Positions 8,212-17,334 of a stretch of DNA of 64,000 nucleotides are shown one piece after another. The position numbers were made by a program, and so were the translations under genes. The notes beneath the pieces were generated by a model. That model did not search any database. It was not told the DNA's origin and worked only from the letters and a program-made list of their open reading frames with translations. The stretch comes from Clostridiales bacterium UBA3758 (GTDB lineage Bacteria > Bacillota > Clostridia > Oscillospirales > Oscillospiraceae): positions 15,557 to 79,556 of the forward strand of contig DFGE01000027.1 of the NCBI GenBank assembly GCA_002371675.1, read 5' to 3'. Position 1 is the stretch's first letter, and every line of letters begins with the position of its first letter.

Positions 8212-10164
8212 ATGGAAAAGAAGAGCTTTTATATCACCACCCCGATCTATTACCCCTCTGACAAGCTGCACATCGGCCACACCTACTGCACCGTCGCCAC
8301 CGACGCCATCGCGCGCTACAAGCGCATGCGCGGCTACGACGTGATGTTCCTCACCGGCACCGACGAGCACGGCCAGAAGATCGAAGAGAAAGCCAAAGAG
8401 GCAGGCGTCAGCCCGCAGGCCTTCGTCGACCGCATCGTCACCGGCGAAAAGGGCGTCAAGGATCTCTGGAAGCTGATGAACATCTCCAACGACCGCTTCA
8501 TCCGCACCACGGACGACTATCACGTCGCCTCCATCCAGCGCATCTTCCGCAGGATGTACGAAAAGGGAGATATCTACAAGGGCGCCTACAAGGGCAAGTA
8601 CTGCACGCCCTGCGAGAGCTTCTGGACCGAGAGCCAGCTTGTCGACGGCAAATGCCCCGACTGCGGCCGCGAGGTGCACGACGCAGAGGAGGAGGCCTAC
8701 TTCTTCCGCCTCTCGAAGTACGCCAAGCCCGTGCAGGAGCTGCTGGAGAGCGGCACTTTCCTTGAGCCTGCCTCCCGCGTCAACGAGATGATCAACAACT
8801 TCATCAAGCCCGGCCTCGAGGATCTCTGCGTCTCCCGCACGAGCTTCTCCTGGGGCGTTCCCGTGGACTTTGACCCGGGTCACGTCGTCTATGTCTGGGT
8901 GGACGCACTGAGCAACTACATCACGGCGCTCGGCTACCTCAACGACAAGTACGACGATTACGCGCGCTACTGGCCGGCGGACGTGCACATCGTGGGCAAA
9001 GAGATCGTCCGCTTCCACTCGATCATCTGGCCGGCGATGCTCATGAGCCTCGGCGAGCCGCTGCCGAAGAAGGTCTACGGCCACGGCTGGCTCGTTATCA
9101 ACGGCGGCAAGATGTCCAAGTCCAAGGGCAACGTGGTCGATCCCTATGTGCTGGCCGATATGTTCGGCGTGGACGCGCTGCGCTTCTTCCTGCTGCGCAC
9201 CTTCCCCTTCGGCTCCGACGGCAACTTCTCCAACGAGCTGCTGATTTCCACCATCAATACCGACCTCGCCAATGATCTCGGCAACCTCGTCTCCCGCACC
9301 ACCGCCATGGTGGAGAAATACTTCGGCGGCAAGCTGATCGCCGAACGTGAAGAGGCTGACGGGGACGCGGAGCTCATCGCGCTCACCGCGAAGGTCCGCG
9401 CGGCCTATGCCGAGCAGATGGACGCTTTCCAGCTCCATCTCGCGCTCGAGGAGGTCTTCTCCCTCATCCAGCGCGCCAACAAGTACATCGACGAAACGGC
9501 GCCCTGGGTGCTCGCCCGCGACGAGAGCAAAAAGCCCCGCCTCGCCTCCGTCATGTACAATCTGCTCGAGAGCCTGCGCGTCGCCCTCGTGCTGCTCACG
9601 CCCTTCATGCCCGAGACGGTCGGGAAGGCTCTCTCGCAGATCGGCGCGGATGAGAGCGAGCGCAGCTGGGACAGCACCGAGCGCTTCGGCGTCCTGCCGG
9701 CCGAGGTGCAGGTGCACCGCGGCGAGACCCTCTTCCCCCGGCTTGACATGGCCAAGGCCCTCGCAGAGCTCGAGGAGCGCGAAAAAGCGGCCAACGGCCC
9801 GCAGATCAAGGTCGAGCCCGTTCTGCCCGAGGTCAGCATCGACGACTTTGCCAGGAGCGACCTGCGCGTTTGCAAGGTGCTCAAGTGCGAGGCTGTGAAG
9901 AAGTCCAAGAAGCTGCTGCGCTTCGAGCTGGACGACGGCACGGGCACGCCGCGGCAGATCCTCTCCGGCATTCACGAGTTCTATGAGCCGGAGGCCCTCG
10001 TCGGCAAGACGGTGGTCGCCATCGTGAATCTCCCCCCGCGCAAGATGATGGGGCTGGAGTCCTGCGGCATGCTGCTCTCCGCCGTGCGCGAGGTGGACGG
10101 CAAGGAAGAACTGCACCTGCTGATGCTGGACGATTCCGTCCCCGCAGGCGCCAAACTCTGCTGA
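8212..10164 (+). CDS. metG: Methionyl-tRNA synthetase
   Basis: Charges initiator and elongator tRNA-Met. The class I signature HIGH is at residues 20-23 and KMSKS at 300-304. The zinc-binding knuckle cysteines are CTPC (131-134) and CPDC (148-151). A C-terminal EMAPII/Trbp111-like tRNA-binding domain spans ~545-650 (SIDDFARSDLRVCKV onward), giving the dimeric 650-residue form common in Firmicutes. The ATG at 8212 follows CAGGAG. The gene begins 35 bases after the VanW gene and ends at a strong terminator. Confidence 0.97.
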   Translation: MEKKSFYITTPIYYPSDKLHIGHTYCTVATDAIARYKRMRGYDVMFLTGTDEHGQKIEEKAKEAGVSPQAFVDRIVTGEKGVKDLWKLMNISNDRFIRTTDDYHVASIQRIFRRMYEKGDIYKGAYKGKYCTPCESFWTESQLVDGKCPDCGREVHDAEEEAYFFRLSKYAKPVQELLESGTFLEPASRVNEMINNFIKPGLEDLCVSRTSFSWGVPVDFDPGHVVYVWVDALSNYITALGYLNDKYDDYARYWPADVHIVGKEIVRFHSIIWPAMLMSLGEPLPKKVYGHGWLVINGGKMSKSKGNVVDPYVLADMFGVDALRFFLLRTFPFGSDGNFSNELLISTINTDLANDLGNLVSRTTAMVEKYFGGKLIAEREEADGDAELIALTAKVRAAYAEQMDAFQLHLALEEVFSLIQRANKYIDETAPWVLARDESKKPRLASVMYNLLESLRVALVLLTPFMPETVGKALSQIGADESERSWDSTERFGVLPAEVQVHRGETLFPRLDMAKALAELEEREKAANGPQIKVEPVLPEVSIDDFARSDLRVCKVLKCEAVKKSKKLLRFELDDGTGTPRQILSGIHEFYEPEALVGKTVVAIVNLPPRKMMGLESCGMLLSAVREVDGKEELHLLMLDDSVPAGAKLC

Positions 10165-10188
10165 TACCAACACTATAATAACGCTTTC

Positions 10189-10217
10189 GGGGTCGGCCCT
10201 GCGGCCGACCCCGTTTC
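10189..10217 (+). terminator. Rho-independent terminator after metG
   Basis: GGGGTCGGCC (10189-10198) pairs perfectly with GGCCGACCCC (10203-10212) around a CTGC loop, followed by GTTTC. Confidence 0.85.
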
Positions 10218-10252
10218 TTCCCGGTCATTCTGTTTTTTTGTGAGGCTGCGCC

Positions 10253-11185
10253 ATGTCCGATCTGATCCGCGGGCGCTTTGCGCCGAGTCCCTCCGGCTAT
10301 CTGCATATCGGAAACCTGCTGTCCTCCCTGCTCGCCTGGCTGGACGTTCGCTCACAGGGCGGGCGCATGCTCTTCCGCATGGAGGATCTGGATCCCGCGC
10401 GCTCCAAGCCTGCCTATATCGCCGCACTGGGCGAGGATCTGCGCTGGCTGGGGCTCGACTGGGACGAGGGCTGGCCGGACCCGTCCTGCGCCCAGAGCGC
10501 GCGCACGGCCGCCTACGACGCGGCCTTTTCGGCGCTGCAGCGCCGCGGCCTCGTCTATCCCTGCTACTGCAGCCGCCACGAGCGCATGGCCGCCTCCGCC
10601 CCGCATCCGGGCGAGGCCGCCGATTCCGGCTGCCGCTGCGCGGAGCTGAGCGAGGCCGAGCGCGCCGAAAGGGAGCGCGCGGGACGGCGGCCGAGCTGGA
10701 AGCTCCGTGTGCCGGATCTCGACGTCACCGTGGACGACGGGCACTTCGGCCCCGTCACGCAGAATCTCCGCCGCGACGGGGGCGATTTCATCATCCGCCG
10801 CTCCGACGGCGTCTATGCCTATCAGCTCGCCGTCTCCGTGGACGACATGGAGATGGGCGTGACGCGCGTGGTGCGCGGGCGGGATCTGCTCTCCTCCGCA
10901 CCGCGGCAGAAGTGGCTCATCGAGACCCTCGGCGGCAAAGCGCCGGTCTACTGCCACGCGCCCCTGGTGGTCAGCGGCGGGGGAAAGCTCTCCAAGCGCG
11001 TCGGCAGCCTCAGCACGGAGCTGCTGCGCGCGCGTTACAGTCCCGGGGAGCTCTGCGGCAAGCTCGCGCGGCTATGCGGGCTGCGGGAAAGCGACGCACC
11101 GCTCAGCCCGGCGGCGCTGATCCCGGATTTTTCCTGGCAGAAGATCCCGACGGCGGACATCCTCTTCGACGAAACGGCCTTCTGA
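10253..11185 (+). CDS. gluQ: Glutamyl-Q tRNA(Asp) synthetase
   Basis: Truncated GluRS paralog that glutamylates the queuosine base of tRNA-Asp. At 310 residues it contains only the catalytic half. The HIGH-like motif is HIGN (18-21), within FAPSPSGYLHIGN. A zinc site is suggested by YPCYCSRHERM plus GCRC, and KLSKR lies at 245-249. There is no anticodon-binding domain, which separates it from GltX. A GAGG ribosome binding site is 7 bases before the ATG. It lies beyond the metG terminator and converges with ogt. QueT and QueH near 50-51.6 kb suggest the cell does make or salvage queuosine. Confidence 0.88.
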   Translation: MSDLIRGRFAPSPSGYLHIGNLLSSLLAWLDVRSQGGRMLFRMEDLDPARSKPAYIAALGEDLRWLGLDWDEGWPDPSCAQSARTAAYDAAFSALQRRGLVYPCYCSRHERMAASAPHPGEAADSGCRCAELSEAERAERERAGRRPSWKLRVPDLDVTVDDGHFGPVTQNLRRDGGDFIIRRSDGVYAYQLAVSVDDMEMGVTRVVRGRDLLSSAPRQKWLIETLGGKAPVYCHAPLVVSGGGKLSKRVGSLSTELLRARYSPGELCGKLARLCGLRESDAPLSPAALIPDFSWQKIPTADILFDETAF

Positions 11186-11191
11186 CGCGCC

Positions 11192-11650
11192 CTACTCCCG
11201 GTAGGAGATCCCCTCCAGCTCGAGCAGCGTCTTTTTCCGCTCCAGTCCCCAGGCGAAGCCCGTGAGCTTCCTGCCCGCGCCGAGCACGCGGTGGCAGGGG
11301 ATGAGGATCAGCAGGGGGTTGCGCCCCACTGCGCCGCCGACGGCGCGCGCGGCGCTGTCAAGCTCGAGCGCGAGCTCCCCGTAGCTGATGCTCTCTCCGT
11401 AGGGGATCGCCCGGAGGCGCTCCCAGACCCGGCGGGAAAAATCGCTCCCGGCGGGGGCGAGCGGCAGCGCGTCCGGCTCAGGTCTCTCTCCGGCAAAGTA
11501 CGCGCGCAGCCATTCCTCCGCCGCACGCAGAAGCGGCTCCTCCGCGCGGCGCGGTACGCCCTCCTCCGGGCGGATCGCCGCCAGACAGCCTCCCTCCGCC
11601 TCGACGCGCAGCATCCCGAGCGGCGAGGGGATGCGGATATAATCTTTCAT
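11192..11650 (-). CDS. ogt: Methylated-DNA-protein cysteine methyltransferase
   Basis: Suicide repair protein that removes methyl groups from O6-methylguanine. The active-site motif is PCHRV in LILIPCHRVLGAGRKLTGFAWGLERK, preceded by the helix-turn-helix DNA-binding segment. Its 152 residues are typical of Ogt without an AraC-like domain. The start is the second of two close ATGs (11650) because GGAGG sits 7 bases before it; the ATG six bases upstream is almost on top of the ribosome binding site. It converges on gluQ with only 6 bases between the stops. Confidence 0.92.
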   Translation of the reverse strand: MKDYIRIPSPLGMLRVEAEGGCLAAIRPEEGVPRRAEEPLLRAAEEWLRAYFAGERPEPDALPLAPAGSDFSRRVWERLRAIPYGESISYGELALELDSAARAVGGAVGRNPLLILIPCHRVLGAGRKLTGFAWGLERKKTLLELEGISYRE

Positions 11651-11761
11651 ATTCATCCCTCCGTTTTGCGTCATTCTACCATTTTTATCGCACAAAATCC
11701 ACAAAGCGCCGCATATTTATCCGGTATTTTTCATCACAGCGCCGAAGCTGTCCCGAAAAGC

Positions 11762-11790
11762 TTGACAGTCCGGGCGGAGGGTGCTATGAT
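11762..11790 (+). promoter_or_regulatory. Strong sigma-A promoter of the metNIQ T-box operon
   Basis: Perfect TTGACA (11762-11767), a 17-base spacer, then TATGAT (11785-11790). Transcription would start near 11797, at the head of the T-box leader. Confidence 0.85.
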
Positions 11791-11796
11791 TGCGCT

Positions 11797-12070
11797 AAAT
11801 TCCATACCGCGCCAAAAGGCAAGGAAGAGAAGAGTAACCCGTCGGGCGACAGTACAGAGAATCCCGGGAGCTGAGAAGGGATCGGAAGAAAACGGGCGAA
11901 CATGGTCTCAGAGCTGCGGTCCCGAGCCGTTCGGTTAGGGGCTGACGGGTACTCCCGTTACAGAGGATGCGCATGTTGGTGCGCTCAGAGGCGGCCTCTG
12001 GCCGCGAAGCAAGGTGGTACCGCGAGAATGATTTCCCGCCCTTACAAAAGATGTAAGGGCGGTTATTTTT
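11797..12070 (+). promoter_or_regulatory. T-box leader (tRNA-Met sensing) of metNIQ
   Basis: A transcription-attenuating T-box riboswitch. The conserved T-box AAGGTGGTACCGCG is at 12011-12024. The Rho-independent terminator has stem CCGCCCTTAC (12036-12045) pairing with GTAAGGGCGG (12053-12062), then a T-run to 12070. Stem I contains an AGTA-type element and GAACATGG on its 3' side; the likely specifier is ATG at 11902-11904. Uncharged tRNA-Met would therefore stabilise the antiterminator and switch on the methionine importer when methionine is scarce. With ogt and the promoter this accounts for the 11651-12086 gap. The specifier assignment is by eye. Confidence 0.9.
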
Positions 12071-12086
12071 TGTAATGGAGTCAAGC

Positions 12087-13091
12087 ATGATCGAACTGCG
12101 TAATCTCTGTAAGACCTTCCGCTCCGCCGATCACACGGTGGAGGCGCTGAAGGACATCTCCCTCACAATCGGCGACGGGGAGATTTTCGGCGTGATCGGA
12201 CTGTCCGGCGCCGGAAAGAGCACCCTCGTACGCTGCATCAATCTCCTTGAGCGGCCGGATTCCGGCGAGGTGCTCGTAGACGGCCGGGATCTCACCAAGC
12301 TCAGCTCGAAGGAGCTGAGAAAGGCGCGCAAATCCATCAGCATGATCTTCCAGGGTTTCAACCTCCTCATGCAGCGCACGGCGCTGGAGAACGTCTGCTT
12401 CCCGCTGGAGCTGGCGGGCGTGAAGCGGGAGGCCGCGAAAAAGCGCGCGCAGGAGCTGCTGCAGATCGTGGATCTGCCGGACAAGGCCGGGGCCTATCCC
12501 TCCCAGCTCTCCGGCGGGCAGAAGCAGCGCATCGCCATCGCCCGCGCCCTGGCGAGCGAGCCGCAGGTGCTCCTCTGCGACGAGGCCACCTCCGCGCTCG
12601 ACCCCAAGACCACGCAGTCCATCCTGGCGCTGCTGAAAAAGCTCAACCGCGAGCTCGGCGTCACGGTCGTGGTCATCACGCATGAGATGCGCGTCGTGGA
12701 GCAGATCTGCACCCGCGTCGCCATCCTCGACCATGGCGAGGTGCAGGAGACGGGGCTGGTGAGCGAGGTCTTCTCCAACCCGCGCTCCGACGCCGGACGC
12801 CGCCTGGTGCTGCCGGAGGGCGAAAAGATCCACGTGCTGCCGGAAAACCGGCTCGTGCGCCTGGTGTTCAACGGCGCCTCCGCCGGGGAACCGATCATCT
12901 CCACCCTCGCCATCGAGCAGGGCATCCGCCTCAACATCCTCAGCGCCGACACCCGCTCCATCGGAGAAAAGACCTTCGGCGAAATGGTGCTCGGTCTGCC
13001 CCAGGACGAGACCGAGGCCGCCAGGGCGCTGCTGTACCTGCGGGAGCTTGAGGGCGTGACCGCCGAGGAGGTGACAAGCTATGTTCAGTGA
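12087..13091 (+). CDS. metN: Methionine ABC transporter ATP-binding protein MetN
   Basis: ATPase subunit of the D/L-methionine importer. The Walker A motif is GLSGAGKST, the ABC signature LSGGQKQR, and Walker B is VLLCDEATSALD, followed by the switch His in VVVITHEMRVV. A C-terminal NIL domain (~250-334) is the allosteric methionine-binding domain that gives trans-inhibition. I choose ATG 12087 because GGAG precedes it by 6 bases; another ATG 12 bases upstream directly follows the terminator T-run. It overlaps metI by 11 bases. Confidence 0.95.
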   Translation: MIELRNLCKTFRSADHTVEALKDISLTIGDGEIFGVIGLSGAGKSTLVRCINLLERPDSGEVLVDGRDLTKLSSKELRKARKSISMIFQGFNLLMQRTALENVCFPLELAGVKREAAKKRAQELLQIVDLPDKAGAYPSQLSGGQKQRIAIARALASEPQVLLCDEATSALDPKTTQSILALLKKLNRELGVTVVVITHEMRVVEQICTRVAILDHGEVQETGLVSEVFSNPRSDAGRRLVLPEGEKIHVLPENRLVRLVFNGASAGEPIISTLAIEQGIRLNILSADTRSIGEKTFGEMVLGLPQDETEAARALLYLRELEGVTAEEVTSYVQ

Positions 13092-13770
13092 TTCCGAGCT
13101 CGTGCTGCTGCGCAGCATCCTGCAGCAGGATCTGCTGAAGGCCATCTGGGAGACGCTCTATATGACCTTCGTCCCTGCCGCGGCCGCGTTTGTGATAGGC
13201 CTGCCGCTGGGCGTGCTGCTTGTGACCGGGGACGAAGGCGGCATCCGCCCGCTCCCCAAGGCGCTGATGAAGGCGCTCAACGCGCTCATCAACCTCCTGC
13301 GCTCGGTGCCCTTCCTGATCCTGCTCGTGGTGGTGCTGCCGGTCTCCAAGCTGCTGGTCGGCACGACGGTGGGCTCCAAGGCCATGCTCGCCCCGCTGGC
13401 CATCGCGGCCTTTCCCTTTGTGGCCCGCCTGGTCGAGACCTCGATCCGCGAGGTGGACGCCGGCGTGGTGGAGGCGGCGCAGTCCATGGGCGCGAGCACC
13501 TGGGAGATCATCACCAAGGTGCTGATCCCCGAGGCCAAGCCCGCTCTGATCGCCAACTTCCTCGTCGCGCTCATCACCATCTTCGGCTACGGCGCGATGG
13601 CCGGCCTGCTCGGCGGCGGCGGTCTCGGCGCACTCGCCGTCAACTACGGCTACTACCGCCGCAAGGAGGCCGTGCTGTATGTGATGGTGATTTTGATGAT
13701 CGTCCTCGTCCAGGTCTTCCAGAGCGTGGGCGACCGCCTCGTCAAAAAGACCGACAAGCGCAGCCGCTGA
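13081..13770 (+). CDS. metI: Methionine ABC transporter permease MetI
   Basis: Membrane permease of the methionine importer, 229 residues with about five transmembrane helices. It has the characteristic start LLRSILQQDLLKAIWETLYM. The EAA loop that docks MetN is visible in EAAQSMGASTWEIITKVLIPEA. Its start overlaps the end of metN, implying coupled translation. The 121-base gap to metQ holds no clear terminator. Confidence 0.95.
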   Translation: MFSDSELVLLRSILQQDLLKAIWETLYMTFVPAAAAFVIGLPLGVLLVTGDEGGIRPLPKALMKALNALINLLRSVPFLILLVVVLPVSKLLVGTTVGSKAMLAPLAIAAFPFVARLVETSIREVDAGVVEAAQSMGASTWEIITKVLIPEAKPALIANFLVALITIFGYGAMAGLLGGGGLGALAVNYGYYRRKEAVLYVMVILMIVLVQVFQSVGDRLVKKTDKRSR

Positions 13771-13891
13771 GCCCCGCGGGCAGGCTTTCCGCAGGCTGTA
13801 TAGAATCCTTCTCCCCCACGGAGGGGAGCTCCATCCTGTCGTCACAAGTTCATTTGACTTTTGAAAACAAAATGAAAAGGAGAAAACCGCC

Positions 13892-14701
13892 ATGAAAAAG
13901 ACTCTTTCCCTGATCCTCGCCCTGCTTCTTCTGGTCTCTGTGCTCTCGGGCTGCGGCGCAAAGAAGGAGAACACCACCATCCGCGTCGCCGCCTCCCCCA
14001 CGCCCCACGCCGAGATCCTCGCCGTGGCCAAAGACATCCTCGCCGAGCAGGGCTACACGCTCGAGATCGTCGAGTACACGGACTATGTGCAGCCTAACCT
14101 CGTCGTAGACAGCGGCGAGCTGGACGCCAACTACTTCCAGCACACGCCCTATATGGAGCAGTTCAACGAAGAGAACAAGACCAGCATCGTCTCCGCCGGC
14201 CTCATTCACTATGAGCCCTTCGGCATCTTCGCCGGCAAGACCGCCTCTCTGGCCGAGCTGCCCGACGGGGCCGTCATCAGCATCCCCAACGACGCCACCA
14301 ACGGTGCCCGCGCGCTGCTGCTGCTCCAGCAGGAGGGCATCCTCAAGCTGACCGAGGGCGTGGGCATCGAGGCCACCAAGTATGACATCGTCGAGAACCC
14401 CAAGAACGTTCAGATCCTCGAGATGGAGGCCGCCCAGCTGCCGCTCTCCCTCGCTGACGTGGATCTCGCCGTCATCAACGGCAACTACGCGCTCGACGCC
14501 GGTCTCAATCCCGCGACCGACGCCCTCGCCATCGAGGACGCCTCCGGCGACGCCGCCCAGACCTTCGCCAACCTCGTCGGCGTGAAGGCCGGGCGCGAGA
14601 ACGACCCCGCGATCCTCGCCCTCATTGCCGCGCTGCAGTCCGAGCAGGTGCGCGAGTTCATCAACAGCAGCTACAACGGCGCAGTCGTGCCCATCTTCTG
14701 A
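13892..14701 (+). CDS. metQ: Methionine-binding lipoprotein MetQ
   Basis: Extracytoplasmic substrate-binding lipoprotein of the NlpA/MetQ family. The signal peptide MKKTLSLILALLLLVSVLSGC ends in a lipobox. The mature part shows the family features ASPTPHAEIL, VEYTDYVQPN, LDANYFQHTPYMEQFN and the C-terminal INSSYNGAVVPIF. AAAGGAG lies 10 bases before the ATG. It completes the metNIQ operon under the Met T-box and is followed by a strong terminator. Confidence 0.96.
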   Translation: MKKTLSLILALLLLVSVLSGCGAKKENTTIRVAASPTPHAEILAVAKDILAEQGYTLEIVEYTDYVQPNLVVDSGELDANYFQHTPYMEQFNEENKTSIVSAGLIHYEPFGIFAGKTASLAELPDGAVISIPNDATNGARALLLLQQEGILKLTEGVGIEATKYDIVENPKNVQILEMEAAQLPLSLADVDLAVINGNYALDAGLNPATDALAIEDASGDAAQTFANLVGVKAGRENDPAILALIAALQSEQVREFINSSYNGAVVPIF

Positions 14702-14722
14702 TCTTGCGCAGCGGATAAAAAT

Positions 14723-14754
14723 GGCCTCCCCGGGAGCGGGGAGGCCGTTTTCCT
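14723..14754 (+). terminator. Rho-independent terminator of metNIQ
   Basis: GGCCTCCCC (14723-14731) pairs with GGGGAGGCC (14738-14746), followed by GTTTTCCTT. The short distance to gdhA suggests that it may also stop gdhA transcripts coming the other way. Confidence 0.88.
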
Positions 14755-14784
14755 TGTGATTGCTATGCGGTTTTCCTTTGCTTA

Positions 14785-16134
14785 TCACACCACGCCCTGA
14801 GCGAGCATGGCGTTGGCGACCTTCAGGAAGCCGGCGACGTTCGCGCCGAGCATCAGATCGCCGGGTCTGCCGCACTCGACGGAGGCGTCGTAGCAGGCCT
14901 TGTAGATGTTCTTCATGATGCCGTGCAGCTTCTCGTCGACCTCGTCGAAGCTCCAGCTCATGCGGATGGAGTTCTGGCTCATCTCGAGGCCGGAGGTGGC
15001 GACGCCGCCGGCGTTGGAGGCCTTGCCGGGGCTGTAGAGCAGACCGTTGGACTTGACGATCTCGATGGCCTCGGGGGTCAGCGGCATATTGGCGCCCTCG
15101 AAGACGGCCATGCAGCCGTTGTCGACCAGGGCCTGGGCGCCCTCGGCGTCCATCTCGTTCTGGCTGGCACAGGGGTGCGCGATGTCGCACTTGACGTTCC
15201 AGATGTTCTTGCAGCCCTCATGGTACTCGGAGCCGGGTACCTCGTCGGCATAGACGGAGATGCGGGCGCGGCGGCGCTGCTTGATGTCAAACAGGACGTC
15301 GAGATTGATGCCGTTGGGATCGTAGACATAGCCCTTGGAGTCGGACATGGCGACGACCTTGCCGCCGAAGGCGGTGACCTTCTGGGCGCAGTACTGCGCG
15401 ACGTTGCCGGAGCCGGAGACGATGACGGTCTTGCCCTCGTAGCTGTCGTTGCGCAGGTGCTTGAGCGCCTCGACGGAGAAGTAGCACACGCCGAAGCCGG
15501 TGGCCTGGGTGCGGGCCAGGGAGCCGCCGTAGGGGATGCCCTTGCCGGTCAGCACGCCGCCCTCAAAGCGGTCGACAATGCGCTTGTACTGGCCGAACAT
15601 GTAGCCGATCTCGCGCGCGCCGACGCCGATATCGCCGGCCGGCGTGTCGGTGAACTGGCCGATGTGACGGTAGAGCTCGGTCATGAAGCTCTGGCAGAAG
15701 CGCATGACTTCGCCGTCGGACTTGCCCTTCGGGTCAAAGTCGGAGCCGCCCTTGCCGCCGCCCATGGGGAGGGTCGTCAGGGAGTTCTTGAGGATCTGCT
15801 CGAAGCCGAGGAATTTGATGACAGAGAGGTTCACGCTGGGATGGAAGCGCAGGCCGCCCTTGTAGGGGCCGATGGCAGAGTTGAACTGAACGCGGTAGCC
15901 GCGGTTGACCTGGACCTTGCCGTTGTCGTCCACCCAGGGGACACGGAACTCAACGACACGCTCGGGCTCGACAAAGCGCTCCAGCAGGGAATTCTCTTCC
16001 CACTCGGGATGCTTGTCGATCACCAGCTCCAGAGACTCAAAGACCTCGCGGACGGCCTGCAGGAACTCAGGCTCATGTCCGTCGCGCTTTTCCACGCCTT
16101 CATACACGCGCTTCAGATACTCGTTGGTCAACAT
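14785..16134 (-). CDS. gdhA: NADP-type glutamate dehydrogenase
   Basis: Hexameric enzyme interconverting 2-oxoglutarate plus ammonia and glutamate. Its 449 residues fit the bacterial/fungal NADP-dependent class. The active-site region is PMGGGKGGSDFDPKGKSD, with the substrate-binding and catalytic lysines, after GYRVQFNSAIGPYKGGLRFH. The Rossmann domain starts at VIVSGSGNVAQYCAQK. A perfect AAGGAGG lies 6 bases before the ATG at 16134; the frame extends upstream without a ribosome binding site or family residues. Monocistronic. Cofactor preference is inferred from length and class. Confidence 0.95.
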   Translation of the reverse strand: MLTNEYLKRVYEGVEKRDGHEPEFLQAVREVFESLELVIDKHPEWEENSLLERFVEPERVVEFRVPWVDDNGKVQVNRGYRVQFNSAIGPYKGGLRFHPSVNLSVIKFLGFEQILKNSLTTLPMGGGKGGSDFDPKGKSDGEVMRFCQSFMTELYRHIGQFTDTPAGDIGVGAREIGYMFGQYKRIVDRFEGGVLTGKGIPYGGSLARTQATGFGVCYFSVEALKHLRNDSYEGKTVIVSGSGNVAQYCAQKVTAFGGKVVAMSDSKGYVYDPNGINLDVLFDIKQRRRARISVYADEVPGSEYHEGCKNIWNVKCDIAHPCASQNEMDAEGAQALVDNGCMAVFEGANMPLTPEAIEIVKSNGLLYSPGKASNAGGVATSGLEMSQNSIRMSWSFDEVDEKLHGIMKNIYKACYDASVECGRPGDLMLGANVAGFLKVANAMLAQGVV

Positions 16135-16228
16135 GATAATCCTCCTTGAATAGTTGTAGGTAGGCCGGGATGGGATTCCATGCAAAGAATAACACAAAAA
16201 TCCCGAAGTATCAAGGAAATTTTGTGAA

Positions 16229-16257
16229 TTGTCAAACACGATCCGATGTGTTACAAT
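16229..16257 (+). promoter_or_regulatory. Promoter of galM
   Basis: TTGTCA (16229-16234), a 17-base spacer, then TACAAT (16252-16257). It lies 39 bases before the galM start. Confidence 0.7.
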
Positions 16258-16296
16258 AAGGGAAATTGTAAAATATGTACAAATGAGGAGTTCAAA

Positions 16297-17205
16297 ATGA
16301 ATAAGCTATACGATTCCGGCGTCTTTGGCCTGTACGAACTGAATAATGATTCAATCCGCATCCGCGTGAGCGACCTCGGGGCGACGCTGGTAAGCCTGCA
16401 GTTTCGCGGAAAAGAGACGGTTCTCGGCTACGACAGCATATACGAGTACCTCTCCGGGACGGACTTCCTCGGCGCGAGCATCGGGCGCTACGGAAACCGC
16501 ATTGCGGGCGCGGCCTTCACGCTGGGCGGCGTGCGCTATACGCTGCCGGCAAACGAGGGGCGCAACCAGCTGCACGGCGGGCCCGAGGCCTTCGATAAAC
16601 GCCGCTGGGAGGTCGAGCGGCAGGAGGAGGACGCGCTGCGCCTGACGCTGCTCTCCCCGGACGGGGACAACGGCTTCCCCGGCAATCTCCGCGCCGCGGT
16701 GACCTACCGCCTGCTGCCCGACGGGCTGCGGATCGAGTTCGAGGGGGAGAGCGACCGGGACACCGTCTTTGCCCCCACGAACCACAGCTATTTTGACCTC
16801 GGCGCGCACGACGCGCTCGCGCATGAGCTGTTCGTCAACGCCGACAGGGTTCTCTCCGTCGATAACGAGCTCATCCCGCTGCAGCCGGTCCCCGTGCGCG
16901 GCAAGTTCGACCTGCGCTCGCTCAGGACACTGGGGGAGGATCTCGACCACTGCTTCCCCCTCAAGGGCGAGCACGCGGTCACGCTGCGCTATCAGGGGCT
17001 GCGCATGGACCTGTATACGGACTTTCCCGCCGTACAGATCTACACCGGTGCCGGCCTGCACGCGCCCTGGCAGAAGAACAGCGGCGTCGCCATCGAGCCG
17101 GAGTTTTACCCCAACAGTCCCAACCGGCCGGATTTCCCCTCGACCACGCTGCGCGCCGGCGAGCACTTCTTCAAATACGCCGAGTACCGCTTCACGGAAG
17201 AGTAA
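16297..17205 (+). CDS. galM: Aldose 1-epimerase (galactose mutarotase)
   Basis: Interconverts alpha and beta anomers of sugars such as galactose. The 302-residue all-beta protein shows the catalytic histidine in TNHSYFDL and the conserved GRYGNRIAGAAFTLGG and NQLHGGPEAFDKRRWEV segments. The catalytic Glu is in AIEPEFYPNSPNRPDFPS. The start ATG at 16297 follows GAGGAG by 6 bases; the upstream in-frame extension covers the promoter and is not coding. It stands alone, ended by an extended hairpin terminator. Confidence 0.94.
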   Translation: MNKLYDSGVFGLYELNNDSIRIRVSDLGATLVSLQFRGKETVLGYDSIYEYLSGTDFLGASIGRYGNRIAGAAFTLGGVRYTLPANEGRNQLHGGPEAFDKRRWEVERQEEDALRLTLLSPDGDNGFPGNLRAAVTYRLLPDGLRIEFEGESDRDTVFAPTNHSYFDLGAHDALAHELFVNADRVLSVDNELIPLQPVPVRGKFDLRSLRTLGEDLDHCFPLKGEHAVTLRYQGLRMDLYTDFPAVQIYTGAGLHAPWQKNSGVAIEPEFYPNSPNRPDFPSTTLRAGEHFFKYAEYRFTEE

Positions 17206-17223
17206 AATAAGAAAGGCACGAAA

Positions 17224-17265
17224 CAGCACGGCCTCCGGGCGTATCCGGAGGCCGTGCTGTTGTTT
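17224..17265. terminator. Terminator between galM and the AAA-CYTH gene
   Basis: A 15-bp perfect stem: CAGCACGGCCTCCGG (17224-17238) pairs with CCGGAGGCCGTGCTG (17245-17259), followed on the plus strand by TTGTTT. It sits between convergent genes and may act in both directions. Confidence 0.85.
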
Positions 17266-17334
17266 AAGCAGATTGGAAGACGCGCGCTTCCCGCAGGGGA
17301 GTCCCCTCATGCTGTCCTGCTGGAGAATGCAGGA

